This document shows, in pieces, positions 10,779-24,000 of a stretch of 64,000 nt of DNA. Source of the stretch: Sphaerolaimus hirsutus. Lineage: Eukaryota; Nematoda; Chromadorea; Monhysterida; Sphaerolaimidae. The notes below the pieces were generated by a model that saw only the letters and a list, made by a program, of their open reading frames with translations, did not search any database and had not been told where the DNA came from. The stretch is taken from assembly GCA_964036195.1 (NCBI GenBank), contig OZ038451.1:25747927-25811926 (forward strand). Direction: 5' to 3'. Both the position numbers and the translations under genes were made by a program. The stretch's first letter is position 1, and the number at the start of each line of letters is the position of its first letter.

Positions 10779-11197
10779 TATTGCAAATACATATACGTAA
10801 AAAACAACAGATTTATTTTTACTTGCTATCTACATCTGTAATTTGTATTTAGATTTTGTATAGAACTGAACACGTGTTCGTTTATCCCAAGATAAAACGG
10901 GGCCATGCTTTCACACTAAACTACGATGAAATAACGCTAACACAAGTCACAACATCATATAGGGCGAAATGGGTGAGGATCCACTTGAATTAGTATTGAG
11001 GAGCAACGAAAAATGGCAACAATAAAACTCCAAAATGACATCAGGAAAACTTTCCATGACCCTACACACACTAGTTGAGAATGACAACAAGTGCCAACTG
11101 GGCCAACTGAGTTCAGTTCAAATTTTAGCTGGTGGGTCGCGGAACGATGAAGGGCTCATAAAATCTGCAGTCCATAAGAAAAAGTATAGCTGACGAC

Positions 11198-11365
11198 TAG
11201 GGATGGCCGGTGTTTTTTAAACGTCCTTTTTTAAAAAAGACACATGCATCGAAACCGTTTTTTAAAGCCCCAGACAAAAATTTTTAGTACTGAGCACAAG
11301 TTATTTGGCAAAAATTTTTACGCGCAAGCGCGCAATTTGGGTCGTTAAATTTTTTTCTATCCCTA
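11198..11365. mobile_element. hAT-type MITE, TAGGGATGG ends
   Basis: TAGGGATGGCCGGTGTTTTT at the left is mirrored by TTTTTTCTATCCCTA at the right. The flanks CTGACGAC and CTGAGAAC match at 6 of 8 positions. It is a short relative of the 700-bp family E elements, including the inner gcgcgcaagcgcgcaattt-like motif. Confidence 0.6.
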
Positions 11366-11722
11366 CTGAGAACACGTGATCATATGACTCGGTGCACCAT
11401 TTTTCAAAATGCAAGTTACCCCAAACAATGCCAATCTGTCAACAGTTGCTTATGATCAACTGCGTAGTAAACCAACGTTTTTTGACTTTTGGCAAAATTA
11501 CATCAAGGTATTTATGAACATAATTGTTTAAATGCCCACGGATCACGTAATCAATGACAACAGAACAACACGCGCACTAAAAAGCCATGTTTTTACTATG
11601 CTCGATCAATTAAAAAGTTCTTCTGCAATATTATAACCAATAACCCCCACGAACAATTTATTTCTGCCTAGCGTAAGAGAGTTGTGAACGCAACTTTACA
11701 AAAATGAAAAAGTATCAAAGAT

Positions 11723-12074
11723 TTACACAGATACATGTGCCGAAAAATTCCAAAAAATCCTGGGTCTCGACGGTAGAATGGCCGTATCCATGTCGTTCCT
11801 GTATATAATCCAATACATAATGAGAGTTTTCTTGTGACTTTTTGTTTTGGATTCTTGATTTCGGATTATGTGGTAAATCAAGTTCGGATGAAGCGCTGAG
11901 GTAACCGCGAGGCACCACCGGACCAAACCTTCCAAATTCAGGATCTTGGCGGATTGCCAAATCACAGAAATTTAGTTCCAAAACAGAACTCACAATTTGC
12001 AATACTTTAACAGAATTTCACTTTGAATCTATATCCTGTGTCGCGACGGGAGAATGGCCGTATCCATGTCATTC
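11723..12074 (-). other. Two tandem alternative last exons
   Basis: Exon A (12029-12074) and exon B (11723-11798) both follow a CAG acceptor. Both begin with a phase-2 G and encode NDMDTAILPSR before diverging: A stops after HRI, while B continues PRIFWNFSAHVSV to a stop. The two copies are about 275 bp apart with clear DNA similarity only over the shared coding part and acceptor. Using either one would give isoforms that differ only at the C-terminus. Confidence 0.6.
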
Positions 12075-15000
12075 CTGCATAAAAAAATATAATTCAACAT
12101 AACTAATATTGCAAATGACGAAAAGCATTAAAAATGACGAACCAGGCTGGATTGCGTGCCAGTGGTGAGCCGGCGGTGGTTTCCCCGCCCTGCCGACGTG
12201 TCACTGAAGCAGAAATAGTACATAAATAAATTGGTGAGAGATATGTAGTTTGCGACAATCAATTCAGAATCCTGTGATATGCCCTACAAGCTGACAAATT
12301 TTGGTCAAACTTCATTTTTGGTCAAGCTTCTGTGAATGTTCAAATGCAGTGACAAAAGTAACAAAAATTCCAGTGCCAGAAGAGCGAATTTTTCAACGAG
12401 AACTTGCACTTCGCCTAGGGTTGGCCGATGTTTTTTTTTAAACGTTTTTTTTTTTAAAAAAACGTTTTTTTATAAAAAAAAACATGACGTCCGAAATGTT
12501 TTTTTTTAAAAAAAACATCGGCCAAAATTTTTAGTACTAAGCACTAGGTATTTTGCAAAATTTTTGCGCGCAAGCGCGCAATTTCACACACAAATTGACA
12601 TTGGTGGTTGTTTTCATTAGTTTTGTTGCATTTTTAGTATCAAAACATCCATTTCTATGTGCTACCATGGGTGAATAAGCCGACATATGTTGCTGTAATA
12701 TATAATATTGAGGTAATGTGCTTCCATGTACCTCCACAGTGTGTAACTTCACTCCCAAAGTAACAACCTCCTTTTATAACCTTGTTTGATCACCATTCCG
12801 TGCCAAACTTTACCTGAAGTCACGAACATTTGACTATAAGGCGATATACGAACGATATGTCGACGAAAAATGGATATTTTTGACACAAATCACCACTTAT
12901 AATGCTATCCCATGGCTCCACAGCCATTGTATGGTCATATTTAACATCACAGAGTATTGCCAGTGTCTGATATACCTATATATGTTGACACTAGGTCATA
13001 TCTGGGAGCTTTTAAAAAAAACACGTTTTTTTATATAAAAAAACGTTGTTTTTTTTAAAAAAAAAACGTTTTTTTTTTTTAAAAAACATCGAGTTAAAAA
13101 AAACGTTTTTTTTCCAACCCTAACTTCGCCCCAAATTTGTCACTTGACCAGGTGCCAATACCACACCCTGTAAAGCGTCACGTGTCATGTAAAATGTCAG
13201 GCAGTGTCAATTGTCATGACAAATGTAAAGTAAAGCGTCAATTGTCATGCAAATTTCAGTAATAATTTTTTTTCTTTTTCGTTTTGATTAACATTTTACA
13301 TGACATTTGACACTACTTTACACTTTACAGAGTCCGGGACTGCCACCAGCACCTCTTCTGGTTCATAATAGGCTCCCAAAAAGACCACCCAAACCACCGA
13401 CACAGTGAATCGGCGGCCCACTCGGCGATGGCCTTGGCCACCTTGCTAATATCCGTGCTGGACGGGTCGGTGCCCCTGGTGCGCTGCAGCGTGCTGGACA
13501 GCTCCGAGATCAGTCGCTCGCCCGACGTGTTCGCCTGGCTGGTCGAGCCCAGATTTGCTGATGTGCGCGGCTGCACTGCTGAAGGCTCCATTGGGGTGGC
13601 GGGCTGGGGGTGGGTTTTTTAATTTGCAAGTTAATTGTGGCCCGCACACTAGTTGACAAGTTGCGAATTTGTTTGCAAATCGAAATTAGCGATTTGCATG
13701 TGTAAATAGTCATGTATTTATTTAGATGATTAAGAGATGAGCAGCGGGTAATAATGAACAATGGCTTTAGATGACTGCCAGGCCTACGTCGTTTCAAAAG
13801 AATCAAAGATATTTTCTTTTCTATCCCTATTGAAGATTTTTTGTGAACTTTTATTTGCAACTGACAAGAAATTGAAATTATTTGCCCGAAAGAGCGTAAC
13901 AACCTCAAACCCTACCGCGCAACCTACATAGGGTCTGACAGCCTTCGAAGCGGCAGCCAACTGCTGAGCCTCCTGCAGCAGTCTCGCCCTGCGATCATCA
14001 TGTTCTGACGAGCCGCCGCCGCTGACCATGCCCAAACACTCAATGTCCGGACTGCCCACAGTAACCGTACGTTGCCCGGCTGCGAGTACGAGTGGGTCCA
14101 CACTTGGATAGTTATAGAAAGATGGACCAATAAAAAACCTAGCCACGAAAACAGACCCCAATTTGACCCAGTACCAGCTGCCATCGAAGGTACAGCCACA
14201 GATGGCGATGCCCCATACCCCTGGGGATTCACGGTTGCCATGGGAACGTGTGGGCGGTTTTGCTGCGCCGCAACCGAAGCAGCGGCCGCGGGGTCAGCGG
14301 TGTGGATTCCCTGCGAGCATTGCATGAAATGAGGGCTATATTTTCGACGATATGTCTGTCTGAGTTTGGCGCGTTGGCCAGAATACACTAGGCGGATTTT
14401 CACGCCATGACTTTTCAGGTTGAAGGTTGCAGGATTTTCACTATGTGAAAATCGGGGGATAAAACAACAAATGATGTGTAATTAGGAAGATAAAACAAAA
14501 TTATGAGCTGAATTTCCCAGCTAGTTCTCAATTAATTGCCAATTCTCAGTTAAACGCGCCAATCAATGGCGAACTAGATGTCTAAAACACCAATCCAATT
14601 TCATGCTAATTATACCTGAGAAGCCAGTAAACGCGCCCTGCTTGAAGGATCCATGGCCTGCATGGTTCAAAATTATATCAGGGATAGCATCAGAAAAAAT
14701 CTCTGGGAGATTTATATTAAAAAATCTCAGAAAATATAAGATTTTCTGATATTTATATTTTTTCCACAATTTTCCAGAGAGATCGAATTATATTTTCTTT
14801 TTGAGAGATTTTCTGAGATTTTTAAAAATATCAGAAAATCTCTCAAATTCTGATAATTATATTTATTTATATTTTTTCCAGGTATATTGAGAGTGATTCA
14901 ATTATTTTTCTTTCGTGAGAGATTTTCTGAGATTATATTTTATTATTTTTTTCTTAAAATCGATGATTTCTTCAATGCTAATAAGGGATTATACTTGTTA

Positions 15001-18000
15001 TCAATTAAACCGTCGACAAACCCACTCAGAAACCTCACCTGCAACTGCATCATATACAATTCCTGATCAAAGGTCACATCCTTCTGCTGTGCAGCGATCG
15101 CACCACCAGCGGGTATAACAGGGCCGCGCGCAGCGGCGCCCATCGCCCTATCTCTAGCAGTTGTAGGCAGCTTGAAATTGGGCCTTTCATAGTTCGTTTT
15201 CGGCCATCCGCCCGTGTATCCAGCCGGATTAGGATACGATTCGCGTTGCGGGTTAGGATAGGGGTCATGCTGTGGATTAGGATACGGGTCGCGCTGGGTA
15301 GCCAGTAATCGCTGGCGCTCTGCCGCCGTCGTGGGTCGCTCCATTACCTTGGCAGGCAGCCAAGGCTGTATTCGATGGCTGCGATAGGATGCTGGCGGTT
15401 GTCTTCACAACTTGAATGTGTGCGTAATTATGTCATATATGAAAATTTATGTTTGTCCTAAGCAGGGACGTATCCAGGATTTTTGAGCGGGGAGGCTGTT
15501 TGTTTACGGAGCCCGGCGAACGGGGGGGGGGGGGGGCTCAAACCCTTCCCATAAAAATTTTCTTACACAGTGACGGAATGGCGGCATGGCGCTGGCGCCA
15601 TTCGTTGGCGCCACGCCATGGCGCCGTTGGCGTTGGCACTGCCGCCAGAAACCGTTGTTGCTGTATGAATACACGTTAACACATATGTATACAGCGACGG
15701 GCACACAATCAACAGCAATTTAGGAATTTGTGCCTACGGGGCGTAGCGGTGACTTATACACTACAGCATAACCCAAGCCCCGCACATGGCTTGGGCACTT
15801 TTTATTTTTAGTGTCCTGACCGTAATTTGGCTTGGAATGGTTTATGATGTCAGAATTGACATTTGCATTTTGGGGGTCAGAGCGGCACACACCAAAGGGC
15901 ACCCATGTATTGTCAACTCAATGTTTTGTTTATATGCCGCATTGTTTTCATGTGTCGCATTGATGCATTCATTTCAACTTTCATATAATGTAGTGGAGTC
16001 CTACCATCATTCAATGAATAAAATTTTGTGGTAAATTTCGTAATTAATTAAGCCATATTAAAAAACAAAATATTATGATGAAAAAATGTATAGTTTTTGG
16101 TTCACTATTCAGATGGGTTTGGTAGGTTGGTACTAAGTGCTATGTGAAGTGATAAGTGCAATTAGTGATAAGTACAAATGTCAAGTACAATTATTGATAA
16201 GTATTTACAAATAAGACAATTACCCCGCACTTAATTACCCGCATTTAATTACACTAACAAATACCACCCGCATTTAAGTACATCAATTATGTACCTTTCA
16301 TAACACTACATCAATAAAAGCTGCCGAGCAAATGCGCCATCACATGAGCGGATTATTTGTGCTGCAATGACAGCGGAAACAATGAAAGGACTGTGCCGAC
16401 AGCCCAACTTTGAACCGGAATACCCAGAATAAAAACAGACCTTGGGGGACTGAGTTTTTTCTTGTGCGAGAGCACGCGTCTGTTGTGATGCGCAGGCGGC
16501 GAAAATCAGTGTGGCAAAAAAATACCCAAGCCACTTGAAAGCGTCGCTCTAGCTGTAGTGTATAAGTGCACTCATTCCTACGGGGACAGATCCGCTGATA
16601 ATTATCTGTTGGAGGGATGGAATGCGCGCTTGTGCGCAAAATTTTTGCACAAACATTGAAAAATGTGTACGTTGCATAAGTGTTAATAAGTTGCATTTCC
16701 CCGTATTTTTACGGTCTGTTATCGCGTGGCGCGCGCTCAGCGCACGCGACAATGCATATTAGGTGCCCACTCATTTATTAAGGTGATAATGCGTGCGCCG
16801 CCATCACGTGATTCCATGCATTGTGTGCCGCGCAGGTTTTGCAGCGCGCGGCAACCCTAATCCATGCGCGTCGCGGCCGGCGTATTTAGGCCGCCGGCTG
16901 CCCTAGGTTTTGATCACTCGCGGCGGTTATTTTATCTACATTTTCTATTGGCGTTTTACCGGCATTCGGTAAGTGCCGGGCTGGGTATTTTTACTCGCTT
17001 TTATTGCGTGTGCACCACGGCTGTATTTCACGTTCACTACTCTTTTACCTATGGAGCTGATATGAAGTCAATTCCTTTTCTGTTGGAGATTTGAGTGTGT
17101 GAACCCGTGAACCGCTGGATAGCGTGTCCACCCCGGTGGACAGTTTTTCGATCCGGACACTTTACAAATTCTCTCACTGTTGCCCCGTTGGCAACATAAC
17201 ATGGTGACCACATCGATTCGAACCTGACTCCTGGACGGAGTCCGCCCCGCCGCCCCGCAGCTCGCAGATCGCAGATCGTCGCACCGCACCGGCTGACGGC
17301 GCGCAGCGACATCGGCAGCGCGCTCGGCATCGGCCAGCTCGACTCGGCGACACGCGGCCGGCGCTGACGGCTCGGCTACGCGTGCGGCGCCGCGTCTACT
17401 CGGTGGCGACCGTTTTCCGGCGGCGACGCAGCGGGCAGCGGCGGCGTCGAGGCCAGCACGGCACGCGTCCGCGAGTGGCTGGACGCCATGGCGCACAGCG
17501 TCCGCAGCAAAGGGCCGCCCCCGTCGGCGGAGGAAATGGCGGCGCAGTTGGCGGCAGAGGCAGCGGCGGAAAGAGTTGCGGCGGCACAGGCCGCCCAGGT
17601 GGGTCGTACCCCTGCCGAATTGCGCATTTTCGTCGATCAATGTCTCGACCCGACCGACCCGACCGTTACCCGCGCAAATTTGTTAGATTTGGTGTGCAAT
17701 CTCCTGGCACAGCGCCAAGGGGATTGGCCCACGTGTGCCCGTCCCGGACAACTCAATGACTCGGCGTTGAGACGTAAAGCGAACGCGTTAATATCAGCCT
17801 ACGAAAAATCAAGCGGGGGGGCACCTTTTTTTGAGCCGGTCGATTCGGCGGACGAATCAGACTACGTGCAGCCGGTCCTGACGTTTCACAGCCCCGCTCC
17901 CTCTCAAAGCCAGCCTTTGGGGGGGGGGGGGTGGTGGCGATCAGCAGTGTAACAAAAGTCGTTCACGGCACAGCAGCGGGGGGTCGAACTCAACGTCGGC

Positions 18001-21000
18001 TACAAACTACGATCGTTTAGTAGCACTTATCGACGCGCGCGCTCAACAGCGAGAGCAAGTCATGCAGCAACAACTGCAGCAACAAATGCAGCAACTGCAA
18101 CAGCAAATCGCGCGCCAGCAGTTCATGTCCGCCCCGGTGGCGGGCGCCCAACAGCCGGTTTCGTCCGCATATCCGCCAGTTTCGTCAGCTCTCGCACCAG
18201 TTTTGTCAACATTTCCGTTAATGTCGTCCACGGTTCCGCCAATTTCGTCCGCGGTTCCGCCAGTTTCGTCCGCGTTTCCACCAATTTCGTCCGCGTTTCC
18301 GCCAATTTCAGCCGGGTTTCCGCCGTGTTCGCAACCATCCCCATTAGTGGTAGACCCCTGGTCATGGACCAGAGAACAGCGCATCGAAGAGGCCACGAGG
18401 GCCGGCAAAACGCTCATGGAGCAACTTGTTTCATACATCGATCACTTTGTAGTTGCGCCGGCGGACGGTTTGGAGGCGCTAACCCCGGCGCTCGCGTCCA
18501 TTTCATCGAAGGACAAAATGGGCGTGGGTCAAGTGGCTGCGGCGGCCAGCAAGCAATTGCATTTCGATGGCACCCCTACATGTTCAGCGGGTCCATTCAA
18601 GTTTTGGCTACACAACACGTGCCTGCAAGCACTAGGCGTCCCCACCACGCACCAGCGCATGTTTTGGAACTGCGTGTTCGCCCAGTGTTTGAAGGGCGAC
18701 GCCCACGAGCGATATGTTTCCATCCGCATCGACAAAAGACACAACATTTTGTACGTTGTTGACAAACTAGCCGATTTGTATCGCCTCGATCATCGGATGT
18801 CGTCGGTTACGGAGTGGTACCAAACCAAAGCCAAGCAGGGGGAATCCATCGCGAACTTGCACGCTCGGTTGTCCGCCAATTTCCACCACATCAGCGACAC
18901 GATGGGTGACGCCGAACGCGAAAAAATGATCGGCGACAAATTATTTTCTGAAATAGCAAACCTCGTCCCATCAGCATGCTGGTACGTTTGGCATGAAAAA
19001 TGGAAGCAGGGTGAAGTTTCACTCGACGTGGCCATTTTAAAGATGGACACGGCCCGGCAGGAGGCCAAAGGTTCCAATCGTTTTCCGCGCTCGGACACCG
19101 TAGGGTCACGCTTTCGTCCGGGGGGGCGCCCCAATCGCGGCATGTGGCAATACGAGCCGAAGGCTCAATCCACCATCACGCAACCCCCTAACGAGGGGGC
19201 CCGGGGGGCCAACAGCACACAGGGTACCTCGCAACCGCCAAGGGGCGACCCGAGGTCATCCCAATGGTGCACGTACTTTTTGCATTCACGCCCATTGCGT
19301 CACCCCCCATCAGATTGCTACTTGAACCCCTCGTCACCCGCTTTTCGTCCAGAGGCCGCAGAAGGGGCCCGACGTAGGTTGTCTGAGAAAGGTCTTTCCG
19401 ACAGCGACGCGCGCCAGAGCATGACGCGCCAGTGCCAAGAATTAGGCATCTCAGCACCGCGGGGTGACTCCTCGCAGCGTGGGGGCCGTCCCATGCGGGG
19501 CCGGTCTACACGCTCCACTAAACGCAGTCCCAAAGTCCAAAGCGCGCAAAGGCGCGCCCCCGATAACTCACCGACACAGGGCATTGACGAATGGTGCCCG
19601 ATGGTTTCTCGTCTCGACGCCCCCGCACCAGCTTGCAACAGCACTACCGTCGCGTTGGACCCCGTTGCCACCATTTTTTTCATGGGCCAACCCATGCAGG
19701 GCCAAATTGACACTGGTTGCACTATCGGGCTTTTTGTTGAAGACACAATGCTCGAGCGAGTCTGGGCCGCCGCGAGGGCTGATCCGCAAGTTGAAAGGGC
19801 AAAATTCAAGCCCTACGACCAGCCATTCGTCCGCACTTCCGGCCATCAGATCGATGGCAACCATTTGCGTATTTACGACATGGAAGTTTTTCACCAGGGC
19901 CCGGCGGTCATTGGACCTCCGCGGACATTCCCGCCGTGGTTAAGTTAAGGCAGTTCTTGCCACCATCCGATCAGCTCCTTATAGGGCGGGCAGCCATCTG
20001 GGGCCCCCTTAAGGTTCTGCACGAGGCCAAACGCGAGCTGGATCGGCTCGAGAAACATTTTACCCACAACCAGCACGCGCTCGCAACCGCACAGGGCGGT
20101 ACCCCCGCTATTCATCGGACGGCAGATGTTAGGGTCGTGCACAAAGTCGTGGTGCCTGCTGGGGCACGCACGCAGATTCTCGTAGGCACCGACAAGGCTA
20201 ACATACTGCCCAGCACCGATGAGCAGGGTAGACAGCTGGCGTATGCCATTGACCCAAGCACACGCACTGAAGGGGGCGAACTAACGGAGTTCGAGCCCGG
20301 AATAGTTTGCAACGCAGCGTTCCACTCGCGTCGAGAATGGCTCGACGACCCGAGTTTCTCATTGTGTGTCGTCAATTCAACAGGGGAGGACAAGTTCCTG
20401 CCGGCGGACACTAAAATTGCCGAAGTTTTTTTAGTTGACCGAGTGCTGGTGGAAGACCAGCCCGCGCCGGCTGCGCAGGGCACCATGCGCTTGCCCACTC
20501 CCCCAGAACCGATTGACCCCAGCAAGGTCCCCGTCCATAAGTTATCCGCCGAACAGAAGCAACACGCAGAAGAAGTTTGGGGGCGACTGCCCAGTGAGAG
20601 CAGGGACGCCCTGCCAACGGCACTTCATGGCGACTTCCGGCGGCTGGTTGACCAGAATGTAGACATTTTCAGCCTCACCGAATATGACATCGGTGAAACA
20701 CAAATCACGGAGCACCGGATTACCCTGGTTGAGGGGGCGGAGCCAGTCAAATGTGCCGCCCGCTTCGAAACTCCACCCAAACGCGCGTTTGTTTGGCGCG
20801 CGGTCGACAAAATGCTAAAAAAGGGGCTAATTGTCCCCGCCTCGTCACCATGGGCATTCCCTCTAGTCATCGTCCCGAAAGGCAAGGACGATTATCGCCT
20901 TTGCCTCGACTTTCGGAAGCTCAACGAACTAACGGTGCGCGATGCGTATCCGCTGCCGCGGATAGCAGACATGTTTCAGCAAATGGATGGCCGCGCTGTG

Positions 21001-24000
21001 TTTTCCTGCATGGATGCCAGCTTCGGATACTACAACGTTAAAATTGTTGACCCTGCCACGAGGGACATGGTCTCCTTTGTCTGTAGCCGCGGCCAATTTT
21101 CGTACACTCGTATGCCCCTGGGTTTAAAAAACGCGGGGGCGAGTTTCCAAAGATTAATGGACTGTGTCATCGAGGGGCTGAACCAGGACGCTCAGCGCCC
21201 ATCGTTCTTCTGTTACATCGACGATTGCTTGGTCGCCAGTGACTCCGCCCACCAGCATTTGGGCCACTTGACGCAGTTCTTCGCCCGGCTACGATGGGCG
21301 GGAATTCGGTTGAAGCCTGAAAAGTGCTTCTTCTTCTGCCGGCTAGTCAAATTCCTCGGATTTGAGTTGAGCGCCAGGGGAATTTCTCCCAAGCGCTGCA
21401 ACGTTGCGGCGATACTCGACATGCCCACGCCCACTACAAAACAGGGCATTAAGACATTTTTGGGCAAAGCTGGCTATTTCAGCCAGCACATCCCCGGATT
21501 CCACAAGCTGGCCGCGCCATTGAATGACATGGCGAAGGGCACCTATAGGGTTAAGGGGGCGGATCCCATTCCAGCATACGAAAACTGGACAGGTGAAGCC
21601 CAGGATGCCTACAATCAACTCAAGCACCGCTTGAGCACCGCACCAGTATTGGCGCACCCAGACCGCACCAAGCCCTTCTACCTGTACACCGACGCGTGCG
21701 ACTACGGCCTCGGTGCCGTCCTCATGCAGCAGCCGGGTGACGACCCCGAGCAGCTGCGGCCTGTTGCTTTTGTGTCTAAAAAGCTTCCAACCACGCACAA
21801 AAATTGGTCGGTGGTGGAGAAAGAGGCTCTTGCCTGCACCTGGGCGCTGGACCGACTAGGTGATTTCATCGACGGCCAGCAAGTTTTCCTCCGAACGGAT
21901 CACAAGGCTCTTGTCACTGCGCTGTTGAAACCAGTGCGTGGCAAAATCGAGCGCTGGACGCAGCGCTGGGCCATGCGTTTGTCGCTCAAGGATTTGTCAA
22001 TCGAGTACTGTCCCGGAGAGCACAATGTGGTGGCGGATTCCCTGAGCCGCCACCCAATTGATGACATTGACCACGCATCCTTCCAGCGCGCCAGCGAAGT
22101 AATTAAGGTCCCATTAGACAAATTATGCCCGCACATGGCTGCTAGTGCCAGCCAAATAGACTGGGCCCACGAGCAGCAGACCGACACGCAGCTGCAGCAA
22201 CTGACCGGCCAGCTGCGGCAGGGTAGGGGCAAAGTAGGCGTTCTTTTTCTGAAGAAAGGAATAATCTACGGCAGGGGCACCTGGGGCCCCGTGCCAGTTG
22301 CGCCCGCCCATTTGCGGCTTTCGTTGATACAAAGCGCCCACGCCGGCCTGACGGGAACCCACGGGGGGTTAGAAAGGACCCTACAGTACTTGAACAAGTT
22401 CTGTACTTGGCCGCGCATCCGCCTGGACATTGACGACTTCATAAAGAAGTGTCATGTGTGCAAGATTACTAAGGACGCACAGCGCAATTGTGTGAGCCCC
22501 CTGTTCCCCGTGTCCCCGGGCACTCGGCCCTGGCTAAAAATGGCCGTCGACACGACGCCGATGCCCGAATTTCGAGGTTTTCGCCACCTGTTGGTGGCTG
22601 TCGACTATTTGACCCGCGCCGTGGCGTTGGCGCCACTCCGCCAATTGACAGGGCAGCAAGTCGTTAATGCACTCGAACGGTCAGTCATTTTTCACTTCGG
22701 GCCGCCAGCAGAGCTGGTAAGCGACAATGGAACGGAGTTTGCCAATCGACACGTGGAAGCTCTGGCAGAAAAATGGGGGTTTGCGCTGCGCAAAACCACG
22801 CCCTATCATTCTCAAGCCAACGGCCTGGCCGAGCGGGCCATCCGCAGCGCCGAACAGGTAATCCGCCAGTGGTCGGCACACAACGCAGGGTGCCGAGACT
22901 GGCCGGCAGCGCTGCCCGAATTGTCGTTACGCATGAACGTCGCATACAATCGAGATGTGGCGCATGCGCCGTTCGAATTACTCTTCGGTTATCTCCCGTC
23001 GCTGCTGGGGGGGGCGGGGCCGGCACTGAAACCGGAAAATTCAAAACCAAACACAAAACCGGACCCCCTGCATGACCCACCAAGCAGTAACACGCGTTTG
23101 AAAGCAACAATGAAAGCACTCATGACCAGCATTCCCCAGCTTGCACAGCGCCCCGGGGCGCTGGGCAAGTTGTGGAAAAAAGCTGCAACACACTTGCAAA
23201 ACGCGCAAAATCGGTACAAACAAGTGTACGATAAAAAACAAAGAAACACGCTGCAAATTGGTGACAAGGTGTATATGAAGAAAAAATGGGGAATGTCGGT
23301 AGAGAAAAAGATACAGCCGTTGTGCACAGGCCCTCACGAAGTAGTGGGCCTGGACCAATCTATTGCCCTACTTGACATTTCAGGACGCATTTTCCGCACC
23401 CCCATCGACACACTCATCATGGCCAGCCAGCACCGCGCCGGCCAGCAGCAGCCGGCCGCCCGACGGGTCAGGGCGGCGCAGTCCCAAGATTCGACCGAGC
23501 GCTTGGCGGAGGTGGTCCGCAGCGCCCAAGATACACTCACCCGGGCGCGCTTGCAGCGCCTGGCCGGTTTTCCTGATGCTGAGAAGGAAAGGGAAAACTC
23601 ACGCATCATTGCCCAGCTCACTAAGGCACTCTCTGGCCACGAAGTGAGCGCCAAAAACAAACCTTTTTCCACACATTTCACACAACAAATAGCCGCGCAG
23701 ACCGTCCGCACTCAGCCCTCCCCGCAGACAAGCCCAGCACCTGCAGACGGCGCTCCGCAGCACGAGGGCCCGCAGCGCGAGGCGGGCGGCCAACGGACTC
23801 CGGCGCGCAGCCGAAGCCCGCGGCAGCGCGACGCCCCACGCCTGGGGTACACCATTTACCGTGGCCCGAACGACCGCGGCGAGCAGCGCCGCGTCGGCGA
23901 GCAGCGCCACGTCGGCGAGCAGCGCCGCGACGGCGAGCGGCGCCGCGGCGGCGAGCAGCGCCGCGGCGGCGAGCAGCGCCGCGACGGCGACGAGCTCCAG

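Larger units (their letters stand above)
8497..11722. other. Intergenic stretch between SULF and the large gene
   Basis: No exon could be supported. The SULF signal-peptide exon should be here. One - strand reading frame at about 9158-9305 is open, but it has no similarity I recognise and no convincing splice borders. The stretch holds the elements listed at 8872-9071, 9896-10088, 10268-10778, 10512-10609 and 11198-11365, and otherwise AT-rich sequence. Confidence 0.6.

Noticed and set aside
13152..13346. A second exact introner
   Set aside because: Although CAG flanks the family M copy on both sides, the phase-consistent donor of that intron is at 13401 and the acceptor at 12204, so the MITE is only part of a larger intron.
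17202..17224. tRNA gene fragment on the - strand
   Set aside because: The T-loop-like sequence stands directly after the 5' LTR and is explained as a primer-binding site.
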